From positions 249,417 to 313,416 of the forward strand of contig LSRX01000063.1 in the NCBI GenBank assembly GCA_001939145.1: 64,000 nt of DNA. Direction: 5' to 3'. Within the stretch, counting starts at the first letter, position 1; each line of letters starts with the position of its first letter. The translations under genes and the position numbers were made by a program. Shown here one piece after another: positions 38,901 through 50,900 of the stretch. The notes beneath the pieces are model-generated. The model ran no database searches. It saw only the letters and a program-made list of their open reading frames with translations, and was not told where the DNA came from. This DNA comes from Symbiodinium microadriaticum. Lineage: Eukaryota > Sar > Dinophyceae > Suessiales > Symbiodiniaceae.

Positions 38901-41900
38901 CGGGTTTGGGGAACTTAGGGTAAGGGTGTCAGATTTAGCGAATTTAGGGGTTATCATGAAATGCTCGTCATCACATCCTTCGCCAGCGTATTCATGGTGG
39001 TCATCATCATTGCCATCACCGTCATAAAAAAAAGCTCATCCTAAACCCTCAAACCCTCACCTATCCACTGTTTGAGATACCTTACCGGGGTTCTTATGTT
39101 GGTTTATTAAAGAGTGAAGGAATATTCGGTTGCGAAGTCTTGTAATTTTGGCTCTCTCGGACATGAAGAAGTTTCAGAAAATTGTCACTGCTGTGTGTTA
39201 GTCATATCCCGCAGCTCCATCGTAATCATATAAAAGCTCTGAACCATCCCTGAATCCCTAAGCCCTGAAGCAAACTTTTTACAACCCGTAGCTAAGAAGC
39301 TTACAGTGGAAACCGTATAGGAAACTTGTCACGAGTCCTGCTCCAATAACATCATTTATCAGCATTTGTTGCTTGTTATTAGTCATTGCAACCCTGAGCC
39401 CTGAACCCTTACAAGTAATGCTGACGAACTGTCGTTGTGAAGAGGGTCCTTATGCCAACTGAGACCCCGGCCGAACGCCCTGCGTCACCAACCGCGTAAA
39501 CATCGACTCGCCGAGATTTTCGGTCTCGGCGACATCAGACAAGACCTGGCACTCGGGACTTCCGCTTAGGCTTAGGTTTTCGGGTTTAGGGTTGAGGGTT
39601 TCGGGCTTATAGAGTTTAGGGTTTGGTCTTGGATCCACCGGCCGGGTTTCGGGTGTAGCTTTTGAAGGCTTGGGAGCTTGGGGGTCGAGTGTAAGTGCAA
39701 TTATCCTCATGCCCCCAGGGGCAAAAAGTGTAGGTCATCCAAGCTCTGGTCATCATTCTCCCATGTTCCCACTTGCTGACACAAACCTTTCTGTCGGTAG
39801 ACCTAGGCCCCCCACCACCACAACCCTGAACCACAACCCACAAAACCCCGAAAAAAAAAAGCAGAGCCAAGGGCGCTGTCGGTGGCAGCTGGCACTGGTC
39901 ACCGATCAGGATTGCTTGCTGGCAACCTCTGGCGATCGGCACCTCAACAATCAACTTGCGATCACTGCAATATAGGGCCTCAATAATATAGTATCAATAT
40001 AGATACATTACCCTAACCCCCCAGGTACCTACTATATAGGGCCCTAGGGGCTCTAGTACCCTATATAGTAGGTACCTGGGGGGTTAGGGTTAAGGGACCC
40101 GAAGGAACGGTGTTGGTGGTTCTTCGCAGGAGCCTAAACCCTAGTTTTAAGGATTTCAGCTTTCTGGGCTTCGGGCTTGGCTGTACCCAGAGAGCCCAGT
40201 ATCATCAGTAGGGGTTGCCGCTCAAATCACGGCAACAAGCCCTATGCTTCAGGGTGGGTTTAGGGTCACTAGTTAACCGTTCATAAAAAGTGTGTTTCTC
40301 CCCCGGGAGGTCCCTATAGCCTTGAAAATCAACAGTTGCCGAGACCATCACAGGTTGCTCCTGGTTTTTTCTAGTTGGTCTAGAGATCAAGGGGTTTAGG
40401 GTTTAGGGTTGAGGGAGACCTAGACAAAGACCCTCCAATTTAGTTCCTGTCTTTATGGTTACTTGCTACGGGATCATAAGATTCAAAACTGGCTGATGCC
40501 TCCCCCCAAAACAAGCAACTCATTGCGCAGTATGGGTAGAGCTGCTGGCAAACACCTACATCTTGCGACCAGGGAGCCAGTGCTGCCGTCTCCGCTGCTT
40601 GGGTGCACTCGTCCACGATGACGGTGGGAAAACGAACCTGCGCTCCAAACACCCCCGGGTCGAAAGCCACACCTCGAGCATTCAACCCTATATCCTACCC
40701 CGAGAAGCTGGATTCAAACAGTTTGAAGACTTCGAAGTAATTATTCTAGGCTTGCGACTAAACTCCGAGCTCTAAACATTATAGTAATCCTGATACGATT
40801 TGTTCAGGTTATTCGGCGGCTTCTTGGCTTCAGGGATCCGCATTTGTCAGGACTGCGCAGGGTTTCTAGGGATAGGGGCCTGAATCATGAAAACAAGGGT
40901 TTGGGTTTAGGGTTTTGGGTTTTGGGTTTAGGGCTAATCACGAACATGGGGGCTTTGGGCATACTATTTTGTAAGAGTTGCAACTACAATTCGGAATCCT
41001 GAGGAAGTGGCGTGGGGTTTGAGTTATTGCACTGAAGTCCGGAACCTAGAGGCTATACAGTATGTGGCGCAGTTTACCTTGCTTCTGACTTGGCTCCGTT
41101 TCAGATTCGAGAGCTGAACACAGGTGCCCAAAGGGTCTGAGTGTATCTGATGCACGAATGGAATATTTTTCTTGTAGCAAGGAACCCCCAGAATAGCATT
41201 GGTAGTTTCTTAGGCCCATATAGTAGAAAGATGGCCAACAGGTCTGGCGCCTGGCATTTCGATCTTCTCTTACCTGTGATGTACAAACTTCGATGTCAAG
41301 GCTTATGGCTCAGGTTTAGGGTTTAGGGTTTAGGATGTAGGGTTTCTGGTCCAGGGTTTGAGGGTTTAGGATTAACCAGGACCCCANNNNNNNNNNNNNN
41401 NNNNNNNNNNNNNNNNNNNNNNNNNNNNNNNNNNNNNNNNNNNNNNNNNNNNNNNNNNNNNNNNNNNNNNNNNNNNNNNNNNNNNNNNNNNNNNNNNNNN
41501 NNNNNNNNNNNNNNNNNNNNNNNNNNNNNNNNNNNNNNNNNNNNNNNNNNNNNNNNNNNNNNNNNNNNNNNNNNNNNNNNNNNNNNNNNNNNNNNNNNNN
41601 NNNNNNNNNNNNNNNNNNNNNNNNNNNNNNNNNNNNNNNNNNNNNNNNNNNNNNNNNNNNNNNNNNNNNNNNNNNNNNATATATATATATATATATATAT
41701 ATATAGATATGCCCAGGCAACATTTTGCAACCCCTGTGTGCCTTGTCCAGGGTTGTGCCGGATGCACCGATGCATGTCGCACAAACCACCTCAGCCTTTT
41801 TGAGGTCCTGACACGAACACGTTTCGGGGCTGTCTTGCAAAGGGGCAAAGGGATTGAAGGATTTCGATTTTAGGGTCAAAGTCTGCCGTCGCACCCCGAA

Positions 41901-44900
41901 TAAATATTCAGTTAAGCTCGATGCCGATGATCTGAGGCGAGCTGTGTCTTCGGATTCCCTTCAACCTTCAGGATGCCGACCTTAAGAACGAGTCTATGAG
42001 GATAGGGAGTGTGGAGAGGGGATAGAAGTCTAGAACAGCTGGCCTTAAAGCCAATCCCTAGCTTTGGGCCCAATCGCCTGCACATGCGTTCAGGGTATCG
42101 CAAGACTGTATACTCAAGGGGGTCGGGGAAGGGCATCCGTGATCAACCGACTTCCTGCATTAGTAATCAAGGGTCATGTCAAGACAGGGTGCTGACTATC
42201 TCACTAGTCAGAAAAAGTCTCATAGTCTAGAAACAATACATACATACATACATACATACATCCATCCCTCCGTCCGTCCATCCATGCATGCATGCCATGC
42301 ATACATACATATATATATATATATATATCTCTCTCTCTCTCTCTCACAAGTACACATATACTTATGTCTGTCTGTCTGTCTGTCTGTCTGTATGTCTGTA
42401 TGTATGTATGTATGTATGCAAAGGGCTCCCTTTTTGGCGGGTAGTTTTATAGGGAACGGGAACAGAAGCGAAAAAAGGGTCTAGTGGGAGACCTAGTATG
42501 TAGACTCCACACCCCCACCCTCGTTCACCCTGCCTATCGGAGCTTGACACACCACGGTGAAGGGCTACAGAGCCTCCCTCGCCGCAGCTTTAAATCCCTA
42601 AGCCCGAAACCCTAAGCCCTAAAACCCTAAGCCCCCAATCTCTGAGGGGCAGCTTGCAGGTGCTGGTATGGGTTTCCCGAAAACTCGAAGCACCCAGACC
42701 CACCAACCTCCCTTGATGTTTAGTGCTCAGGGTTCAGGGTTTAGGGTTTAGGGTTCAGGGTATCCTAGATGCATAACACCGCCAGCCGGCAGGGCTCCCC
42801 GAGATGCATTGTCTAGGAGGGTTTAGGGTCCAGTGCTTATGTATATAGGATGTCTACCCCTTTCTCCTCTATCGTCTTCGAGGCCCCTTGGATCGTTGAT
42901 CTCTGTTAGGAATAGACCCTGCCAATTTTTTGCAAGGTTTAGGCTTCAGAGAAGGAAACGCTTCACATCCTGATACCCTACGAAACCCTAAACCCCGAAC
43001 CCCTAAACCGTCCTTCCAGCGGCCATCAAGGGCATAAGCCTTCACGTCTTCGCGGATGGCCTCTGGCCGACCGACTCGGACGATGTTCACCCCAGTCTTT
43101 CCGATGCCCTGCGGAGGTTTAGGGTATTTTTTGGGTTTGGGTTTAGGGTTTAGGGCTTGCGGGTTTAGAGGTTAGGGTGTAGGGCTGTGTGTTGTGTAGA
43201 GACGAGGAGTAGTTCGCGGCTTTAGATCTTCAGATGGCTTTGGGCCTTGCGAGTTATGTTAGGGGATAAGGCTCAGAGTTCGAGATTCAAGCTTATGACT
43301 CAGGGTTTTCTGCGGTGTTTGCAGGCTTAGAGCCGGCAGAGCTGGAGCAGCATGTTGAGGCATGTCTACTACTAACTACGGATATAGAAGGTTGGGTTAG
43401 GGGAACCCCGTAAAGCCTAAATGCAGAAACCCATTACTGACTCCGGGAGCCAAGGACCCTGGCTCAGGCGAACGGGGCCCGGTTCAGAGTGGAGTGTTAC
43501 TTTTTGTTTCGGGAGGGTGGAGGTGTGTGTGTGTGTGTGTGTGTGCTGGGATTTCGGCCTCGTACTCAGGGCCTAGACAGCCAAGGGTTGATTCAATCAG
43601 TTTGTGTGCACTGCAGCTCACACGAATCGTTTGTGGAAACAGGCACTAAATGACATCATGTTCTATTGCCTGCTGTATATGATATTGTATATGAATGAAC
43701 ATGTAAATGCTTACATGCATGCGTGCATACACACGCAGGGACATGCATACCGTGGTACAAAGATAGAAAAAATTAACATATGTAAAGGCAAACAGACAGA
43801 CTGACTGACAGTCAGTCAATCTGTCTGCCGGTCAGATACATGGGTGCTTGCTTGTTTGCATGCTTGTGTACTTAACTATGTGCGTGCGACATTCTTCCCT
43901 GAAGCATTAATCCCGTAACCCCCCTAGACCCCTAAACCCTTTAAAGGCGCGTCCATGTGAGGTTCCCGTCCCTCGCGAACTGACACGCCTAGTAACACAG
44001 TGGCGTTTATGAGGAGGACAGGGTCTGCAGGAGGGACTATACTGGGATGCCATGAAAACCGCTATCTTTATGTAAAATCTATATCCATATCTGATTAACC
44101 ATTGTTCAGAACACCTTACCAGGCACGATTGGTAAGGGTCCATGTACCCAAATGGTATATACTTTGGTCTCAAAGTACCTTACAGGGACTGCTTCAAGGC
44201 CGGCGGCCAAAGTATATACTACTTGGGTACATGGACCCTTCGATATCCTAAACTTCCCTAATCCCCCTGATGGTACCCCAAAAAGAACCCTTAAAGGGAC
44301 CCTATATTTGGTTGGGTACATGGACCCTCAGGATGTGGTTTCAGATTGACCTGGCTTACAACTCTACCTATATCTATATCTATGACAAACCCCAAACCCT
44401 AAACCCGATACCCTAAACTGTCCTAATCCCTATCTATACCCCAAACCCTAAACCGTTTCAGATTGACCCTAGCTTAGGGGCTCGCTTCAAGCCCTTGTTT
44501 TTTGGCGGCGACTCCGACTTGCTACTCGCCACTTACCGTCGCATGTTGTCCAAGAGAGCTTAGGGTTTGGGTTTAGGGTTTAGGGTTTATGTATATAGAG
44601 CTTAGGGTTTGGGTTTAGGGCTTAGGGCTTAGGGTTTAGGGCTTAGGGTTTAGGTTGAGGCTTGGGTTGCTAAGATGAGTCTCGCACGGGCTGAGACAAC
44701 TACAAGGCAGTATGCCTTGAGGGTGCAACAGCCGATGCCTATGCAGAGTGTGCCGTGGAAGTGCCGCAAGAATTCGTGCAAGTCCAGCAGCCGCAAGACT
44801 CAAACCCCGGACTCATGTGTCCCTGAGACACCCATTCTTAAACCATCGTAAACCACATGCCACCATGAACCTATACCCGTAGATCTAAAATCTACAAACA

Positions 44901-47900
44901 CCTCCTCGAATCTAGCCCTGAACCCACTGCAGTAGAATGCTTGAACACACAGGCATGCCGGCCTTGACTAAGTTGTCCACGGCCGTGTTACTGTCGGCAG
45001 TAACAAGAATTGGTAGATCCACCAAGCCATACCTAGGGCATTGGAGTTTAGGATTTAGGGTTCAGGGCTTAGGCATTGGGGTTCATGGGCATAGGATTGG
45101 GCAACCGGCGCAGGAATAAAATTAAAGTGCTTTGGGTGTGTCTTGATGCTTGTTTTCGGGGGGCGGGCGAAAGGCTTTGGGTGACCTGAATAACCGTTGG
45201 GCTCCATGATTTACGGTGCGTTAGTCTCGAACAGAAGATGCGAGTAGCAGCCAGTTAGATGACACTGCATGCCATCAACGAGGCCCTTTCTAGAGGAATG
45301 GGTAGCGGCTACTAGGCAGATGATAAGTTACAGGGTGCTGTGCATCAGGCCCCACCAGAAGCAACCAGACAAACACCCTCCACTGACTGGCAGGTTTGTT
45401 GATGTGGACTGTATTTTAAAGTTTGTGCCATGATGATGACACAAACTGTTCCGAACCCAGTAGTAAATCACGATAATACACGTGGCAGCAGCAATGAAAC
45501 ATGTCAGCATGATTGCAACACATTGCAACACAAAGTGCTGCCTTGTGGATATATGATTATTGCCCGAGTGTTGCTAAAGAACAAGATGCACAAGAATATC
45601 ATCTTCACCACCGGTCGCAACAAGAAAGAACGACCTTACGGCAACCACCAGGAAAGATCACATGAAGACGACGACAACGACGACGACGACGAGGAGGACG
45701 AGGACGACGACGTTGCTGACGTCGACGGCAACCGGCGAGGAGGACGAGATGGGGAGGCGGATCAGGAGGGCGAGGAAAAGGAGGACGGGTACTGCTTGCT
45801 GGAATGTTTGGTTTGTTTGGTTAGGCTTTGCTGAGGTAGGCACCACTGCTTAGCATTTCGTACTGTTCTTCTTGTAGATGACAGAAGACTGTGGTCCAAA
45901 ACCCGGGCCTTGCTTTAGAACAGTTGCGCGGGAAAGCTATGATTAAATGAAATGTCGAAGGCTTGTAGTCGCTTACCGCTTACGTGAAGGGACTGTTGTG
46001 GCTGCTATCGCTACTTTGGATCCTTGAAAAACTACTGCATTGTACACGCCACAAAACATGCCACAACAGTCCATTCTGTAGGGTTTAGGGAGTCGGGTTT
46101 GTATTTCGAAGCCCAGTTGCCGGACCATTGCCGCGACAATCTGAACTGCCGTCGTGGTCTTACCAGTTCCGGGGGGGCCCTGAATCAGCGTCAGCCGCCG
46201 AGTAGAAGACAAAACCTGAGGTTCGGTGTAAGGAGGCGGAGCTCTGGGGTTTAGGGTTTAAGGTTTAGGGCTTCAGGTTTAGGGTTTAGCGTTTCAGGTT
46301 TAGGGTTAAGGATAAAGGCCCCTAAGGTTTAGGGTTTAAGGTTTAGGGTTGAGGGTTAAGGCCCTAAGCCCTCAACCTTAAACTCAAAGCCCCGAGCAGG
46401 GTTTAGGGTAGGGGTTTAGGGTATTAGGGTTTAGGGTTTAGGGCGCGGCCACACTACCAGACCACGATGATTTAGATTGGAGTTCTTGCTTGTTCCCTTC
46501 GCGGCCTCTTCGGTGTCGCATGCTACGGCTTTCAACCTATCCGTATGGCTGTATGGGCAATCTATGTAAACCTTAAACCCTAAACTTTAAACCCTAAATC
46601 TTAAACCCTAAACCCCGAGCCCTAAACCTTAAACACTAAACCCTGCACACCGTGGCTCTGCGGGCATACTAGACAAATCCGACTCTCTCTGTCGGGGCCT
46701 GAGAACCGAGACCTGCAAAATATCCCGCAATTAAGGAATATATACCTCAAATCATACCCTAACCCCCCAGGTACCTACTATATAGGGTACTGGAGCCCCT
46801 AGGGCCCTATATAGTAGGTACCTGGAGGGTTAGGGATATTTGAGGATCCTACAATAGTTATTGGTTTAGGGTTTACCTGAACCCCAAATAACCTGCCTTT
46901 TTAGGGTTCCTTGTTGTAGCGTCTTTATACACACCCTCCAAACAGGTAGGTCATTTGGGCTTCAGGTAGGGGTTAAGGGGTGTAGGGTACATTCCTCCCT
47001 CAACCCTGCGGCCCCATCCTAAATCCCCAAGCCCGAAGACCCTGCATCCCTGAACCCCAAACCATAAAAAAACTTGGGAAGCCCATCAACTTAGGGTTTA
47101 GGGGTTGGGTTTAGGGTTTAGGGCTTCAGGGTTTTAGGGTTTTAGGGGTTTAGGATTTAGGGTTTAATTTAGGGCTTAGGGTTTAGGGAGCCTAAGACCC
47201 AGACATCCTAAAGCCTTGAGGCCCCAAAGCCCCCGGGGGCAAGGGGGGGGGGGGGTTCAGGGAAATCCCTGGGTCTCTCGTCCCTGGCCATGGTTTAGGG
47301 TTTAGGGTTTAGGTTTAGCCATGGAGCTAGCGCTTCAATCTGGCTCTTGTTGAGCAAGTGCGCATAAACATGCTTGGCCTTGCTGGCAGGAACAGAATCT
47401 CAGAAACCTTAAACCCCGAACCCTAAGACATCGAGAAGGCTGTAATGACTTCCGAATTTTAGGGCTGAGGGCCTTGGGTGCGGGGTTCAGAGGTCCTAAG
47501 CCCGAAACATATCTAAACAACACTCCGGTAAGACGGCGAGAATTCGGGGGCAGCTGAAAAACCTAGGTTAAGGTTTATTTCTGTGTAATGTAGAAGCCTG
47601 AATAATAAGAAGAGGTTATCGGGTAAAATATCAAACATAATAAGGATCCCCCAAAATAGTATTGGTAGTTATTGATTATTGAGGCCCCTACAATAGAGGT
47701 ATAAGGCTTAGAGTTTCTCGGGTATGTTATCCCCGAACCTTACGCCATTGTCCTCAGCTCATGAATTCGAACAATAGTGCAACTTCGCAAGAAATAGTGC
47801 AACTTCGCAAGTGACGACCAGACCCAACGACCTGAAACCGTGACCCCACAGTTGCAAGACCTGTTGGTGCTTGGGTTCAGCTGGAGGGCTAGGGAAGCAC

Positions 47901-50900
47901 CCTAAACCCTAAACCCTAAACACCCTTAACCCTGAACTCTGAACTCTAAACCCTAAACACCCTAGACCCTAGACCCTAGACCCTAAACCCTAAACCCTAA
48001 ACCCTAAACCCTAGACCCTAAACCCTAAACCCTACACTTTAAACCTCTCTATCATATAGTAATTTAAACCTTAATGACCTTCGTGATTCGAGGCCAAAAG
48101 TTCGTGATTCGAGGCCAAAAGTTCGTGATTCGAGGCCAAAAGTTCGTGATTCGAGGCCAAAAGTTCGTGATTCGAGGCCAAAAGTTCGTGATTCGAGGCC
48201 AAAAGTTCGTGATTCGAGGCCAAAAGTTCGTGATTCGAGGCCAAAAGTTCGTGATTCGAGGCCAAAAGTTCGTGATTCGAGGCCAAAAGTTCGTGATTCG
48301 AGGCCAAAAGTTCGTGATTCGAGGCCAAAAGTTCGTGATTCGAGGCCAAAAGTTCGTGATTCGAGGCCAAAAGTTCGTGATTCGAGGCCAAAAGTTCGTG
48401 ATTCGAGGCCAAAAGTTCGTGATTCGAGGCCAAAAGTTCGTGATTCGAGGCCAAAAGTTCGTGATTCGAGGCCAAAAGTTCGTGATTCGAGGCCAAAAGT
48501 TCGTGATTCGAGGCCAAAAGTTCGTGATTCGAGGCCAAAAGTTCGTGATTCGAGGCCAAAAGTTCGTGATTCGAGGCCAAAAGTTCGTGATTCGAGGCCA
48601 AAAGTTCGTGATTCGAGGCCAAAAGTTCGTGATTCGAGGCCAAAAGTTCGTGATTCGAGGCCAAAAGTTCGTGATTCGAGGCCAAAAGTTCGTGATTCGA
48701 GGCCAAAAGTTCGTGATTCGAGGCCAAAAGTTCGTGATTCGAGGCCAAAAGTTCGTGATTCGAGGCCAAAAGTTCGTGATTCGAGGCCAAAAGTTCGTGA
48801 TTCGAGGCCAAAAGTTCGTGATTCGAGGCCAAAAGTTCGTGATTCGAGGCCAAAAGTTCGTGATTCGAGGCCAAAAGTTCGTGATTCGAGGCCAAAAGTT
48901 CGTGATTCGAGGCCAAAAGTTCGTGATTCNTTCAGGGGTGGGTGGGTGTTATGTCTGAACCTTAAATGAAAGTGTACCTTAAAACTGCTCGATCCGGAGC
49001 TGCTGAACCCTAGACCCTAAACCCTAAACTTTAAGCCCTAAACTCTAAACGCTAAGCTTTTGACCCTAAACTCTAAACCCTAAACTTAGAACCCTATAAA
49101 CTCTAAACCCTACACTTTAAACCCTATAAACTCTAAGCCCTACACTTTAAACCCTATAAACTTAGAACCCTAAAAACCCTTAACAAGCTTCCGGTCCGAG
49201 CCATCGTCCGCCTTCGGATCTCCTGAGCTTTCCTCCCATACACCTAGACTCCATTGTAGTTCCTTCTGTGGGCTACCTTATAGGGCTTGTAGGGTTTATA
49301 GGGTTTTAGGGTTTATAGGGTTTAGGGTTTATAGGGTTTAGGGTTTAGGGTTTTCCATTTTAGGATCCGTACAAAAACGGTTAAACCAAATAGAGCAACT
49401 ACAGTGGAAACTGCAGGTGTTGATCCTCAAAGTGCTAATCCTCGCTTCGGAAAATGCCCCAATCTCCCATCCGAAGGCGTGCGCCGCGTGATCAGTAGGG
49501 GGGGGGGTGCATCTTGGAAGCAGGTCTCCGGTATCTAGGGCCACTCAGCGACTGAAGGGTTTATAGGGTGTTTCTGTTTGGGTATAGCTCTCTGAATAAA
49601 GGGTCCCTTCTTGGGTCCCCACTATATATAGTACGGCACCCCTATAAAAGGGACCCTAAAATGGACCCTAATTCAGAGAACCACCCGTTTGGAGTTGAAG
49701 CAGACTTCTCTCCTGCTGCGAGTGTTTGACGTATAAGGAGATCAGAAGCGACGGCTCGTCGAACATGGGTGTCCTAAATTGTCATCCCAATTCCTGGGGA
49801 GAGAAGTCCCATACTTCCTAGAACGTGTCGAAGAGATTCTGTCCCTAAGGCTCTATATACCCATATGGTACATACTTGGGCCTTAGAGTAGCCCTTATAT
49901 TGGTACTTTAGGGCCAAAGTATATACTATATATGAGTACATGGAGCCTGAGGGTTTACTGAGCCAACACTGGCGCAGGCGGCGCTTTCAAAAATCCACGG
50001 GCCACCCGAACGACGACTCATCGAGCAGGCTCGGATGTCGGCAGGGCTTGGGCCTAGGGTACGAAATGCTAAGAGCACTTCGAAAGTAGAAGGACTAAAC
50101 GATGTTTTAAAGCGATAAACCCTAAGCGCAAAACCAAACCTGCCCCCTCCCCCCAGTCAGGAAAATAAAAGACGCTTAAAGAATTCTTGTAGCGCCCTAA
50201 ACCCTCAACCCTAAACCCTCAGAGCGCCTCCTGGTTGAATTGTTGGAGGCCATCCAGCTTCGACTTGCTGCCGCTAAAGTCGACGGACTCGAGAGGCAAA
50301 TTCTGCAAGCCCGCCTGCTTCTTTCAGGTGGGGTTGGGTTTAGGGTTTTATAGGATACCTGGAACCCTAACAATCTCCCACCGGTTTAGGGTTCCCGACT
50401 ATGAGCTCTTGAAACACTACCTTACATATGTTTTTAGTGCTCAGGCTTGAACCTAAACCCTAGTCCCAAGCCTATTTGGCCATCAGCCTCTGCGAAGCCG
50501 AACGAAACTCTACACCCTAAACCGCTGGAAAATCTAACGTACCTGTTTCACCACACATATATTTTTTGTATATATATATATATATATGTACATATGTATA
50601 TGTATGTGTGTGTATATATATATATATAGATAGATAGGTAGTTCACTACATTCGGGTCCCTTTTTGGGCCTCCAACATAGTACGGCACCCGAAAAAGAGG
50701 GCCCTACTACCTTAGAGAGCTACACATATTCCTTATCCTGTGCTGTGCCTCATGTGTGAGTTGCTCAAACTTCTAAACCCTAAATCCTAACCCCCAGGTA
50801 CCTACTATATAGGGTACTAGAGCCCCTAGGGCCCTATATTGTAGGTACCTGGAGGGTTAGGGTAAACTAAACCCTGAACCCTAAAGCCTTAAACCTATAA

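Noticed and set aside
48080..48929. CRISPR array or repeat-protein gene
   Set aside because: No spacers: the 21-base units are identical and contiguous. The ORFs on both strands follow from unit length being a multiple of 3.
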